From NCBI GenBank assembly GCA_021162815.1, contig JAGGXW010000022.1, positions 1 to 40,225 of the forward strand: 40,225 nt of DNA. The letters are read 5' to 3'. Both the position numbers and the translations under genes were made by a program. The DNA comes from Thermoplasmata archaeon (GTDB lineage Archaea > Thermoplasmatota > E2 > UBA202 > JdFR-43). Position 1 is the first letter of the stretch. Every line of letters begins with the position of its first letter. Positions 9,169 to 17,722 of the stretch are shown one piece after another. The notes beneath the pieces are model-generated. The model was not told the DNA's origin. It saw nothing but the letters and a program-made list of their open reading frames with translations, and ran no database searches.

Positions 9169-10245
9169 ATGAGGATATGCTATATAAATCCATTTTTTTA
9201 TCCTTTCCGGGGGGGCATAGAGAATAGGATCTATCATGTAGCCAAAAAACTGGCTCAAAAACATGATGTTTTTATTCTGACTTCTCTTCTCCCGGGAACT
9301 TCTGAATATGAAGAAATGGATGGAATAAAAATTGTTAGGGTGAAATCCTTCTTTCTTGATATTTACAATCCTCCATTTGTATGGAATGGAGATATTAGAA
9401 AAGAAATAGAAAAAATAAAACCTGATGTAATTGACTTTCATTACAGATGGACACCCAACACAACCATTCAAATAGCAAATTTGAAAAAATATCCAAAAGT
9501 TTTCACATACCATAATGATTTTGGCGAGGGAACGGGAATAATTAAATATTTAAGTTACATAAATGATACAATATTCAATTTATTTCTGAAAAAATTTGAT
9601 AAGATTATATGCATAAGCGAGTATATAAAAAGAAGATTGAAAGAACATGGAATAGAAGAAAATAAGTTGATAACCATATACAATGGAATTGAACAGGACG
9701 ATGTAGGGTATTATGAAAAGGAAAATTACTTCTTATTTGTTGGAAGGCTGGTCAAAACCAAGGGTGTGGACAGACTCATCAGAGCAATGGCAATGGCAAA
9801 TATAGATGCAGAGATTGTAATAGCAGGAAAGGGACCCATGATGGAAAAATGGAAGAGTCTGGCCAAAAAGTACGGTGTTAAGGCAATATTTCCAGGATGG
9901 ATAAGTGAAGAAGAAAAGATAAAACTAATGAAAAAGAGCAGGGCATTTGTTCTGCCATCTGTATATGAATCATTTGGTATTGTACTGCTGGAAGCAATGA
10001 AATATGGCACACCCATTATTGCAATGAATACAGGAGGAATTCCTGAAGTGATCGGTAATGCTGGAATGATTGTAAACAATGAAAAGGAAATGGCAGAGGC
10101 TCTTTCAAAAATATACAATGATGATGATTTAGCAAAAAAACTTGGGGAAAAGGCAATAACGCAAGTTAAAAAATTCAGTTGGGATAAAATAGCAAAGGAA
10201 ACTTTTAATGTATATGAAGAAATAGTGGAAAAAAATGAGGGATGA
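9169..10245 (+). CDS. glycosyltransferase, GT4-like
   Basis: MRICYINPFFYPFRGGIENRIYHVAKKL; LFVGRLVKTKGVDRLIRAM; PSVYESFGIVLLEAMKYGTPIIAMNTGGIPEVIG. Confidence 0.93.
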   Translation: MRICYINPFFYPFRGGIENRIYHVAKKLAQKHDVFILTSLLPGTSEYEEMDGIKIVRVKSFFLDIYNPPFVWNGDIRKEIEKIKPDVIDFHYRWTPNTTIQIANLKKYPKVFTYHNDFGEGTGIIKYLSYINDTIFNLFLKKFDKIICISEYIKRRLKEHGIEENKLITIYNGIEQDDVGYYEKENYFLFVGRLVKTKGVDRLIRAMAMANIDAEIVIAGKGPMMEKWKSLAKKYGVKAIFPGWISEEEKIKLMKKSRAFVLPSVYESFGIVLLEAMKYGTPIIAMNTGGIPEVIGNAGMIVNNEKEMAEALSKIYNDDDLAKKLGEKAITQVKKFSWDKIAKETFNVYEEIVEKNEG

Positions 10246-11371
10246 AACAAAAAAAATACTGATAATTATAGCAATAGCAGTGGCAATAAATGCAGTCGCA
10301 TTTATTGCAGATTTACTTTATTTCAAAAAATTTGTTGGTGTAACTCCATATAAATGCGATTGCCCTATTTTTATTGGAAGAGCAGAAACAATACTTCACA
10401 GAGGAATGCTTTACAGAGATATACCCACATACACCCCTCCCCTGATAAACTACATAATGGCAATTCCCATTGCCATAAATTCATCATGCTATTCTCTGGA
10501 GATTTTTTTCTCCTTCTTCAATGTAATTTCTTCAATTCTTCTTTTCATTTCCTTAAAAAGTTATGGAAAATTAGCTTTTTATTCTGCCATTCTATATTCA
10601 CTTCACCCGCTAACATTCATCTCCTCAATAGGGGTGCAGGATGAACCCATAACTGCATTTTTTATTCTTCTATCTGTATATTTTCTCATGAAGGATAAGA
10701 GGGATGCTGCTGCCATTGTTATTTCCTTAGGCGTATGGATAAAAATATTTCCCGCCCTTATATTTCCTATTCTTCTGATAAGAGATAAAAGCAATAGGGA
10801 AAGAGTAAAGCATGTTGGAATACTGGGAGGAATCTCAGCTGCAATAACATTTCCTTTCTTGATATTGGCAGGAGATGACTTTACAAAATTCCTGACCTTT
10901 TACATATTCGGATATGGAAAGGTGATAGGGATAAGTCCCTGGCACAGCATATATTCAATGTTTAATACCCCATTACTGAGTTATATCAGTCTGATAATCC
11001 TCATCATAGGAATGCTGATTGTATATGCATGGATAAAAAATAAAGAATACACTCCATGGAAGTCTGCCCTTTTAATATTTCTCGTATTTTTTATGTTTTA
11101 TCGAAAAATACATGGAAACTACTTTCTGTATATTTTCATTCTTCTAACCCCGTTTGTGTTCATGGACAAAAAAATAGCCTGGAAATATGGTGCAATAACT
11201 TTTCTTGTGCTTCTATCCCAGTGGACAAGCTTTCAGCACGAATGGAATCTATATGCGTTTTTCCCCCTTTCAATACTCACTGTAGTACTGCTGGCTGCGA
11301 TCTTCATAGACGTTACAAATATTGATTTCACAAAACTTAAAAATAAAAAAACCTATAATGGCAGGGGCTAG
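10235..11371 (+). CDS. polytopic membrane protein, GT87/mannosyltransferase-like
   Basis: Many TM segments, YTPPLINYIMAIP early loop, WIKIFPALIFPILLI; overlaps the upstream GT by 11 bp; stop TAG lies in the tRNA-Val acceptor stem. Confidence 0.65.
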   Translation: MRDETKKILIIIAIAVAINAVAFIADLLYFKKFVGVTPYKCDCPIFIGRAETILHRGMLYRDIPTYTPPLINYIMAIPIAINSSCYSLEIFFSFFNVISSILLFISLKSYGKLAFYSAILYSLHPLTFISSIGVQDEPITAFFILLSVYFLMKDKRDAAAIVISLGVWIKIFPALIFPILLIRDKSNRERVKHVGILGGISAAITFPFLILAGDDFTKFLTFYIFGYGKVIGISPWHSIYSMFNTPLLSYISLIILIIGMLIVYAWIKNKEYTPWKSALLIFLVFFMFYRKIHGNYFLYIFILLTPFVFMDKKIAWKYGAITFLVLLSQWTSFQHEWNLYAFFPLSILTVVLLAAIFIDVTNIDFTKLKNKKTYNGRG

Positions 11372-11437
11372 TGGTCTAGGGGTTATGACGCTGCCCTTAC
11401 GAGGCAGAGGTCGCCGGTTCGAATCCGGCCTAGCCCA
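11365..11437 (+). tRNA. tRNA-Val(TAC)
   Basis: GGGCTAG/CTAGCCC acceptor, CTGCC-CTTACGA-GGCAG anticodon arm, GCCGG-TTCGAAT-CCGGC T arm; CCA not encoded. Confidence 0.96.
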
Positions 11438-11986
11438 TTATTCAACTTCACTCCACATAATGGAGTTAATATATCTGGCTTTTTCGTTGCATTTGTTTGG
11501 CATAATATTGAAATGTGTGTCCATTGAAACAGGTTCCATCTTTCTTACTTTCCATTCATATATTACAAGTTGGACATGATTTCTTTCCCTTCCTCCAACC
11601 CAGAATTTAAACATGAATTTACTCTCCGGCACGAATGTTTTTCCATTCCACTCACTATATCTTGCCTTGATGGCGGCTGCCATCAAAATTGCCTGTTGGT
11701 AACACCAAAGCCTTGCCATACCCTTCTTCTCTATTGCGTCAATTATCTTTCCCAACTTTCTATAAAATAATGCATCGCCTGAATATTTTGCAGATATGGA
11801 AAATTCTTTCGTCCTATAAAAGAAATCCTCATAAGTCTTGCATCTCTCATATAGCTTTATGAGCCTTTCATAATTTCTCTTTAATTCCACATCCTCATTC
11901 GCAAATTTTGCAACATTCCAGATCCCATGAATAAATTTTTCGTGCCATTTCATCATCTTTACATCAGATTCTGACCCTTTCATCAC
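11438..11986 (-). CDS. hypothetical protein
   Basis: 182-aa ORF with good coding character; stop codon abuts the tRNA-Val 3' end. Confidence 0.65.
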   Translation of the reverse strand: MMKGSESDVKMMKWHEKFIHGIWNVAKFANEDVELKRNYERLIKLYERCKTYEDFFYRTKEFSISAKYSGDALFYRKLGKIIDAIEKKGMARLWCYQQAILMAAAIKARYSEWNGKTFVPESKFMFKFWVGGRERNHVQLVIYEWKVRKMEPVSMDTHFNIMPNKCNEKARYINSIMWSEVE

Positions 11987-12033
11987 TCATTCAGCATTAA
12001 TGGATTTGTTCTGCAAATATAATTCTTGTGTTG

Positions 12034-13773
12034 TTATTCATAATAAATTTCATAAAAGTCTCTTATCTCCTCTCTCGAAGGAATATGGCAATTTCTCCAC
12101 ACATTAACAACCTCTTTTATCTCCCTCTCTCTTCTCTGACCTGCAAACAAATCATTCAGATAGCTGGTTCTTTCCTCAATATCCCTTTTTATGAACTTTA
12201 TTATCTTCTCCTCGCTGTAATAATTCAGTAGATTGAATCTCTCTCTGAATCTTTCCATTCCATGTTCTTTCTCCAGTTCTCTCGGATCTGGAATCAAATA
12301 TCCGAATGCCGGGTGCTTTATCCAATTTTTTATCAATCTATTTTCAATAAGATATATAAGTTTCTTTGAATCCCTCACCCTGATTTTCTCCCCATTTCCA
12401 GTTAGATTTCCATCGATATCATGCTCACCAACATATCCTGTATTTGCAACAAAAAACACCAGTTTTCCATCATCACTCAAGCCCAAATCAGAGTAAACTT
12501 TCATCTTTATATATGCCTGCTCCGCCTGCTCCCTTGCCATGAAATCTGTGGCTGCATAAACACGAACCCTCTCTCCCGCCTTTCTTCCTGCAACTGCAGA
12601 TGTTATAACACTCTCACATCCACTATCAAGCGCCACAGCCATTTCTGGGTTTACAATCCTGATTATTGGTTCAAGTATGTCGAATCTCCTGAAACTTAAA
12701 CCCTCTGCCCTCAGATATTTTTCCTTTTTCCTCCAGTCTGGATTTAAATCACTGAACTGAAATATGAATCTGCCATTTGTTGTCTTACTTTCCTCATAAC
12801 TTGTGCACTTTAGTCTTCCTGCCTTTCCATCAGCTTCTGGAACAATGACGCGATAGCCTTTTATTTCCTTATATACATATCTCACATTCTCACAATCAAT
12901 ATTCATGGCAAGAACTATTCTTCCTTCCCTTGATTTCATCAATCCTTCCCATTCAGGGCTTTCTTCTGTAAGTCCTTCTGATTTGGCAAAACTCGCTGCT
13001 TCAAGTCCAATTATCTTAACATCCTTGACCTTTCTATCTTCATACAATGGCATGCCAACGAGAGCATCATCCTGTTCAATATCTCTGCCGACTGTGAGGG
13101 TTGTTTTCCCTGTACCACTCAATCCCTTCAATATTCTATTTCCTGTGCATCCTGCATGATATGATATCATTCCATAATGTTCAGCCCTATTCCATACCAT
13201 GGTCAGATTGGGTTTTTTAAATGCCCCTCCAAAGTAGTCTATACCAAGATTTATTACCCTTCTCACATCATTTTCCATTTCCGTAAAATCAAAAAGGCTG
13301 AGAGGTTCATTTTCATCATAATCCTTCCATATTTCCTTTATCTCCTGAATGTACTCCTCGGGCAATTTCTCAGGGATTATATAATTCCAGCAGGATATTT
13401 TAACATCTTTGCGATAAGGGAACATCATTAATTTCCCCATCCATGACATGTGGGCAGAGTGAGGATTTTCAATGCTTGTTATTATCTCAAGTCCAACTTC
13501 ATAACCATCTTCCCCATGAATTCCATGCTGAACTATCTTATCCATTCTGGATACATACTTTAATACCACCTCATATATGCCTTTACCCATTTCCACATCG
13601 AAATATCTCTGCCCCTTTCCAAGTTTATATTCAGGAGGAACCATATAGAATACTCTGTCAGGTCTTCTTCCCTTCTGAATTGTACCAAATAAATATTGCC
13701 CGTCCTCTGTTATTACATAATACGGCCTAAGAAATTCACGGTAAAAATCATGATCCGGGTCCTTAATTTGCAT
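12034..13773 (-). CDS. divergent phosphoenolpyruvate carboxykinase (ATP)-like protein
   Basis: GLSGTGKTTL P-loop, GIDYFGGAFKKPNLTMVWNRAEHYGMISYHAGCTG, GLEAASFAKSEGLTEESPEW resemble the ATP-PEPCK layout but differ from the canonical kinase-2 motif. Confidence 0.75.
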   Translation of the reverse strand: MQIKDPDHDFYREFLRPYYVITEDGQYLFGTIQKGRRPDRVFYMVPPEYKLGKGQRYFDVEMGKGIYEVVLKYVSRMDKIVQHGIHGEDGYEVGLEIITSIENPHSAHMSWMGKLMMFPYRKDVKISCWNYIIPEKLPEEYIQEIKEIWKDYDENEPLSLFDFTEMENDVRRVINLGIDYFGGAFKKPNLTMVWNRAEHYGMISYHAGCTGNRILKGLSGTGKTTLTVGRDIEQDDALVGMPLYEDRKVKDVKIIGLEAASFAKSEGLTEESPEWEGLMKSREGRIVLAMNIDCENVRYVYKEIKGYRVIVPEADGKAGRLKCTSYEESKTTNGRFIFQFSDLNPDWRKKEKYLRAEGLSFRRFDILEPIIRIVNPEMAVALDSGCESVITSAVAGRKAGERVRVYAATDFMAREQAEQAYIKMKVYSDLGLSDDGKLVFFVANTGYVGEHDIDGNLTGNGEKIRVRDSKKLIYLIENRLIKNWIKHPAFGYLIPDPRELEKEHGMERFRERFNLLNYYSEEKIIKFIKRDIEERTSYLNDLFAGQRREREIKEVVNVWRNCHIPSREEIRDFYEIYYE

Positions 13774-13818
13774 GGGGAATAATAAAAATCAAATATACAT
13801 GACTTTCGATGAATATAA

Positions 13819-13895
<77 letters not shown>

Positions 13896-13917
13896 TAAAC
13901 CTTAATGCAAAAATTTT

Positions 13918-15132
13918 TTAGATATTTTGTGCTTCTGGCGAGATATTTCTTGCTTTGAACAAACTTATTATTCTTACCTCGATCTCTTTGGAAGATGATA
14001 ATCCAGCAATATCGTATGCAGTTATCTTGAGTGTTCTTAAACCAATCTCTCCGCCCCATGTCCATTCATATGGGGGCTGTGTTATATTTGCTCTCTCCTC
14101 CCCATTCACAAATATTTTCATGTTTCCTGTCCCAGAGACATTATCACTTATACTTGCTGAGATTGTTATTCTTCCAATTATGAGTGTTTTCCTCGCTGGA
14201 AGTATATCTCTGCCAAATATGTATACTCTCTTATCCTTAGGAACATTCACGGTAAGCCACGGTGCACTTTTATCTATTTTAACTGTCACATTCTTGATAC
14301 CCTCATTATTTCCTGCATCATCAACACTGTAAAACTCAACAATATGTGTGCCCTCTCCTGATACGACGAATGAATGACTGTATTCACTCCAGTTTCCTTT
14401 ATCCACACGATAATATGTTTTTTCCACACCACTCGTGGGATCACTTGCATTTAATGTTACTGTAACATTGCTCACATACCATCCATTCTTTCCAGCTGTT
14501 CCATTCAATGTAACATTGGTTACAGGTGAAGAGGTATCAACAACTACTGCACATGTATCGGTATCCCACCCTCCAGAATCATCCGTAACATTCAGAGTTA
14601 CTGTATACTCACCATCCGCAGAATAGGTATGTGTAACAACCTCTCCACTGGCTGTCGTACCATCTCCAAAATTCCAGTGCCATGCCGTTATATTTCCATC
14701 AGGATCATAGCTTCCAGAACCATTAAATTCAACTGTCCTTGTATTAACCACTCTATCCTCTCCCGCATCCGCCACAGGGGGTTGATTCGCTATTGTTATG
14801 TTCTTCTGCACCTCATCTGCATACTCTGTTCCCCCAATATTCCATATAACAACAAGTCTTACTGTATATGTACCGGGATGAGCATATTCATGAGATGGGT
14901 TCTTTTCTATTGAACCATATCCGTCTCCAAAATACCATGTTCTGGTTGTTATATTACTCTGATTGGTGGAGTCATCATAAAAATGTACAATATCCTTTGT
15001 GGATGGACTGGATGGAACCCAGTGAAAATCTGCCTGAGGAGTGCCATCGGCGTGTACATTCACGACTCCAAAACCTGTAATAAAACCAACTGCCATAACA
15101 ACAGCGATTATTTTTCTCATCATTTTTACCAC
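13918..15132 (-). CDS. secreted PKD-domain / Ig-like surface protein
   Basis: Signal peptide; two PKD domains (TRTWYFGDGYGSIEKNPSHEYAHPGTYTVRL; AWHWNFGDGTTASGEVVTHTYSADGEYTVTL); OmpL47-like GTHIVEFYSVDDAGNNE; Ig-like C-terminus. Confidence 0.88.
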   Translation of the reverse strand: MVKMMRKIIAVVMAVGFITGFGVVNVHADGTPQADFHWVPSSPSTKDIVHFYDDSTNQSNITTRTWYFGDGYGSIEKNPSHEYAHPGTYTVRLVVIWNIGGTEYADEVQKNITIANQPPVADAGEDRVVNTRTVEFNGSGSYDPDGNITAWHWNFGDGTTASGEVVTHTYSADGEYTVTLNVTDDSGGWDTDTCAVVVDTSSPVTNVTLNGTAGKNGWYVSNVTVTLNASDPTSGVEKTYYRVDKGNWSEYSHSFVVSGEGTHIVEFYSVDDAGNNEGIKNVTVKIDKSAPWLTVNVPKDKRVYIFGRDILPARKTLIIGRITISASISDNVSGTGNMKIFVNGEERANITQPPYEWTWGGEIGLRTLKITAYDIAGLSSSKEIEVRIISLFKARNISPEAQNI

Positions 15133-15197
15133 TTAATAATGTTATATAACAAGAGTTTTTAATAATATCGTTCAATGAAAAGCGCAATAATATTTTA

Positions 15198-15956
15198 TCA
15201 TTTTTCTATTAAACCAATAGCATCATTCATCATCTCTCTCTTCAATACAAGCTTATCTGAAATAAACTTTGTAAATGATACATTATCATAATGCACCTCC
15301 ATTAAAACAAGATTTTCCGGGGGTGCTGCACCAGTTTGCAATTTTATACCATTCAATGCATTTTTTATCTTTTCCATATCTATTTCAACTGCTGCCGCCT
15401 TCAGCATTGCCCATACAATTCTTCTCACCTGCTGCCATAGAAAAGATCTTGCAATAAAATCTATTTTTATGGTATCTCCTTCAATTATATCTATGGCATC
15501 AATTTTTCTTATTGTATATCTGCCATCATTCCTGCAGAATGATGAATAATCATGCTCTCCTTCAAACAATTCTGCAGCTTTCCTCAACATACCAATATCA
15601 ATTCCATCTGTCATTTCTTTTGTCAAGTAATATCTGTATCTCTTCCATGATGCATGCCTGGGATTAAATGAATTTCCAACTTCAGCATATCCGGTAACCC
15701 AGATATTTTCGATTTCATTTATAATTTTGGCCGGATTGGAAGGAGTATTCAATGAAATCACATTTCCGAATGCGCTCACACCTTTGTCCGTTCTGGATGC
15801 ATACTGGAAAGATGCCTCTTTTCTGCCATCAATCAGCTTTGTTTCTTTCAATTTTTTTATAATCTCACCCTCAACAGTCTTTATATCAGGCTGGATTGAA
15901 AATCCATTGAAGTATCTTCCATCATATCCTATCCTTATCGCGTATCTCACAAACAA
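15198..15956 (-). CDS. truA: tRNA pseudouridine synthase A
   Basis: RIGYDGRYFNGFSIQP, QYASRTDKGVSAFGNVISL, NPRHASWKRYRYYL, RSFLWQQVRRIVWAML. Confidence 0.95.
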   Translation of the reverse strand: MFVRYAIRIGYDGRYFNGFSIQPDIKTVEGEIIKKLKETKLIDGRKEASFQYASRTDKGVSAFGNVISLNTPSNPAKIINEIENIWVTGYAEVGNSFNPRHASWKRYRYYLTKEMTDGIDIGMLRKAAELFEGEHDYSSFCRNDGRYTIRKIDAIDIIEGDTIKIDFIARSFLWQQVRRIVWAMLKAAAVEIDMEKIKNALNGIKLQTGAAPPENLVLMEVHYDNVSFTKFISDKLVLKREMMNDAIGLIEK

Positions 15957-15983
15957 TTATCTATATATTGTTTATATACTCTC

Positions 15984-16148
15984 ATGAAAAGAGAGCATAT
16001 CGATATGATTATCTGTCCATACTGCCATGGAGAACTTAAACTTGAAATTAAAAAAGAGGAGGATGGAAATATAATCGAAGGTGTTTTCAAATGCAAAAAT
16101 TGCGGGAAAACTTATGAAATAGAAGATGGAATACCAAAGATGATTTGA
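15984..16148 (+). CDS. Trm112-like small zinc-ribbon protein (54 aa), not in the ORF track
   Basis: MKREHIDMIICPYCHGELKLEIKKEEDGNIIEGVFKCKNCGKTYEIEDGIPKMI: CPYC...CKNC pair and ...YEIEDGIPKMI ending typical of Trm112/UPF0434 proteins. Confidence 0.8.
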   Translation: MKREHIDMIICPYCHGELKLEIKKEEDGNIIEGVFKCKNCGKTYEIEDGIPKMI

Positions 16149-16221
16149 TGGGGCCGCCGAGATTTGAACTCGGGTTACCAGCACCCCAAGCTGGAAGGAT
16201 ACCAAGCTACCCCACGGCCCC
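16149..16221 (-). tRNA. tRNA-Pro(GGG)
   Basis: GGGGCCG/CGGCCCC acceptor; CCAGC-TTGGGGT-GCTGG anticodon arm; CCGAG-TTCAAAT-CTCGG T arm. Confidence 0.96.
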
Positions 16222-16281
16222 TTGAGGAATTAAGGCAATTGACTACAAAAAATTTTTTATTGAATATCCAGCTATAATCAC

Positions 16282-17121
16282 ATGGCAGAGTTTTATGAAC
16301 TTTCTGAATTGAAGGGAGAGGAGCCAAAGATATTTGGAATTCCAACAGGAACAAAACTTGATGAAATGTTTTATACCATTGTGGAGGAAAATGGTAAATT
16401 TGTTAAAAAACCTCTTGGGGGAATACCTCATCTTGCAATATTGAATTTTTCGGGCATACCTGATACAGGAAAAAGTCTGCTTGCAGAGCAATTTGCCTCA
16501 TATCAGGCAGGAAATGGCTATAAAGTGTTATTTGTAACCGTTGAAAATCCTGCAGAATTTCTATATCACTCCATAAAGGAGAAATGCAAAATTCTTGATC
16601 TTGATTTCAATGAAGTGGAAAAAAATATTGTTGTGATTGATGCCTCCGACAATATGGAATTGAGAGAAAATCCAAAAGCATTGATGGATACAATGGCTTA
16701 CGCAATAAAGGAGAAGAAGATAACAAATGTTATAATAGACAGCATCACTGGTTTGTATGAGCATAAGGAGGTTATGGCAAGGCAGATTGTGAGGCAGTTC
16801 TTTAATTTCCTCAAGAAATGGAAGCAGACAGGCATTTTCATTTCTCAAAAACGCTCTGCCCAGTCAAGCGAGACGGCCGAGGCGGCGGGCGGGCTTGCAG
16901 TGGCTCACATTGTGGATGGAACAATTGTGATGGATAAAAAGGTGATTATGAATGCAAGAGAGGCGAGCTTTTATAGAAAGGAAATAGGAGATGTTATAAG
17001 ATTTATAAGGATAGACGGATGCAGAATAAGTGGTCATGATTCAAGAACCTGGGTTTTTGAGATAACTGAATTTGGAACAATAAATATTTTATCCCCCTTG
17101 GAGGATTATATAGGGAGGTGA
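16282..17121 (+). CDS. KaiC-like RecA-superfamily ATPase
   Basis: NFSGIPDTGKSLLAEQFASYQAGNGYKVLFVTVENP Walker A region; NVIIDSITGLYEHKE Walker B; RSAQSSETAEAAGGLAVAHIVDGTIVM. Confidence 0.85.
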   Translation: MAEFYELSELKGEEPKIFGIPTGTKLDEMFYTIVEENGKFVKKPLGGIPHLAILNFSGIPDTGKSLLAEQFASYQAGNGYKVLFVTVENPAEFLYHSIKEKCKILDLDFNEVEKNIVVIDASDNMELRENPKALMDTMAYAIKEKKITNVIIDSITGLYEHKEVMARQIVRQFFNFLKKWKQTGIFISQKRSAQSSETAEAAGGLAVAHIVDGTIVMDKKVIMNAREASFYRKEIGDVIRFIRIDGCRISGHDSRTWVFEITEFGTINILSPLEDYIGR

Positions 17122-17125
17122 AAAT

Positions 17126-17722
17126 ATGGAGATAATCAGAGAGGCAAAAGGAAAGGATATTGACAGCATGGCTGAGAAAGTGTTTATGGAAAGCATAAGG
17201 ATAATAGGAGGATTGAGGAAGCTTATAGAGTACAGAAATTTGACCTGGTTACCATCTCTGGCAGAAGCATCATATGTAATAATTATGAAGAATGAAGCAA
17301 TAAAAACATATAAAGAAATAGCATATGAGCTTGGCATAACTGAACAGACTGCAAAAAATATAGCCACTGCTGATGAGGAGAGGGTTAAAGAATACATAAT
17401 CAACGAAGGAGAGAGACCGGATGAGCATATAGCTGGGGGACTTGCAAAGCTGGCATACAAGAAGATAAAACAGGAAGGAGGATTTGAAGAATCATCATTC
17501 AGCAAAGAGGAAATTGAGGCACTTGGAATTGACTGGGCAGTTCATGTTCTCGCAAGAATAAAGGGAATTGATTTTCCAGCTGATGAGGAAGTATTAAAAA
17601 CCCATCTAGAAGGAATGGAGATAATGGGAAAGAGGATAGAGGATATACTATCAGCCATTGAATATCCTGTTAAAAGCCCTGCAGAACTGCTCCATAAAAT
17701 AAAGGAAAAACTGAATGATTGA
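17126..17722 (+). CDS. near-KaiC probable regulatory protein (HTH-containing)
   Basis: KTYKEIAYELGITEQTAKNI HTH; adjacent to the KaiC-like gene, matching the described near_KaiC family arrangement. Confidence 0.7.
   Translation: MEIIREAKGKDIDSMAEKVFMESIRIIGGLRKLIEYRNLTWLPSLAEASYVIIMKNEAIKTYKEIAYELGITEQTAKNIATADEERVKEYIINEGERPDEHIAGGLAKLAYKKIKQEGGFEESSFSKEEIEALGIDWAVHVLARIKGIDFPADEEVLKTHLEGMEIMGKRIEDILSAIEYPVKSPAELLHKIKEKLND

Noticed and set aside
9726-10250. 174-aa minus-strand ORF
   Set aside because: Fully antisense to the glycosyltransferase; a by-product of codon bias.
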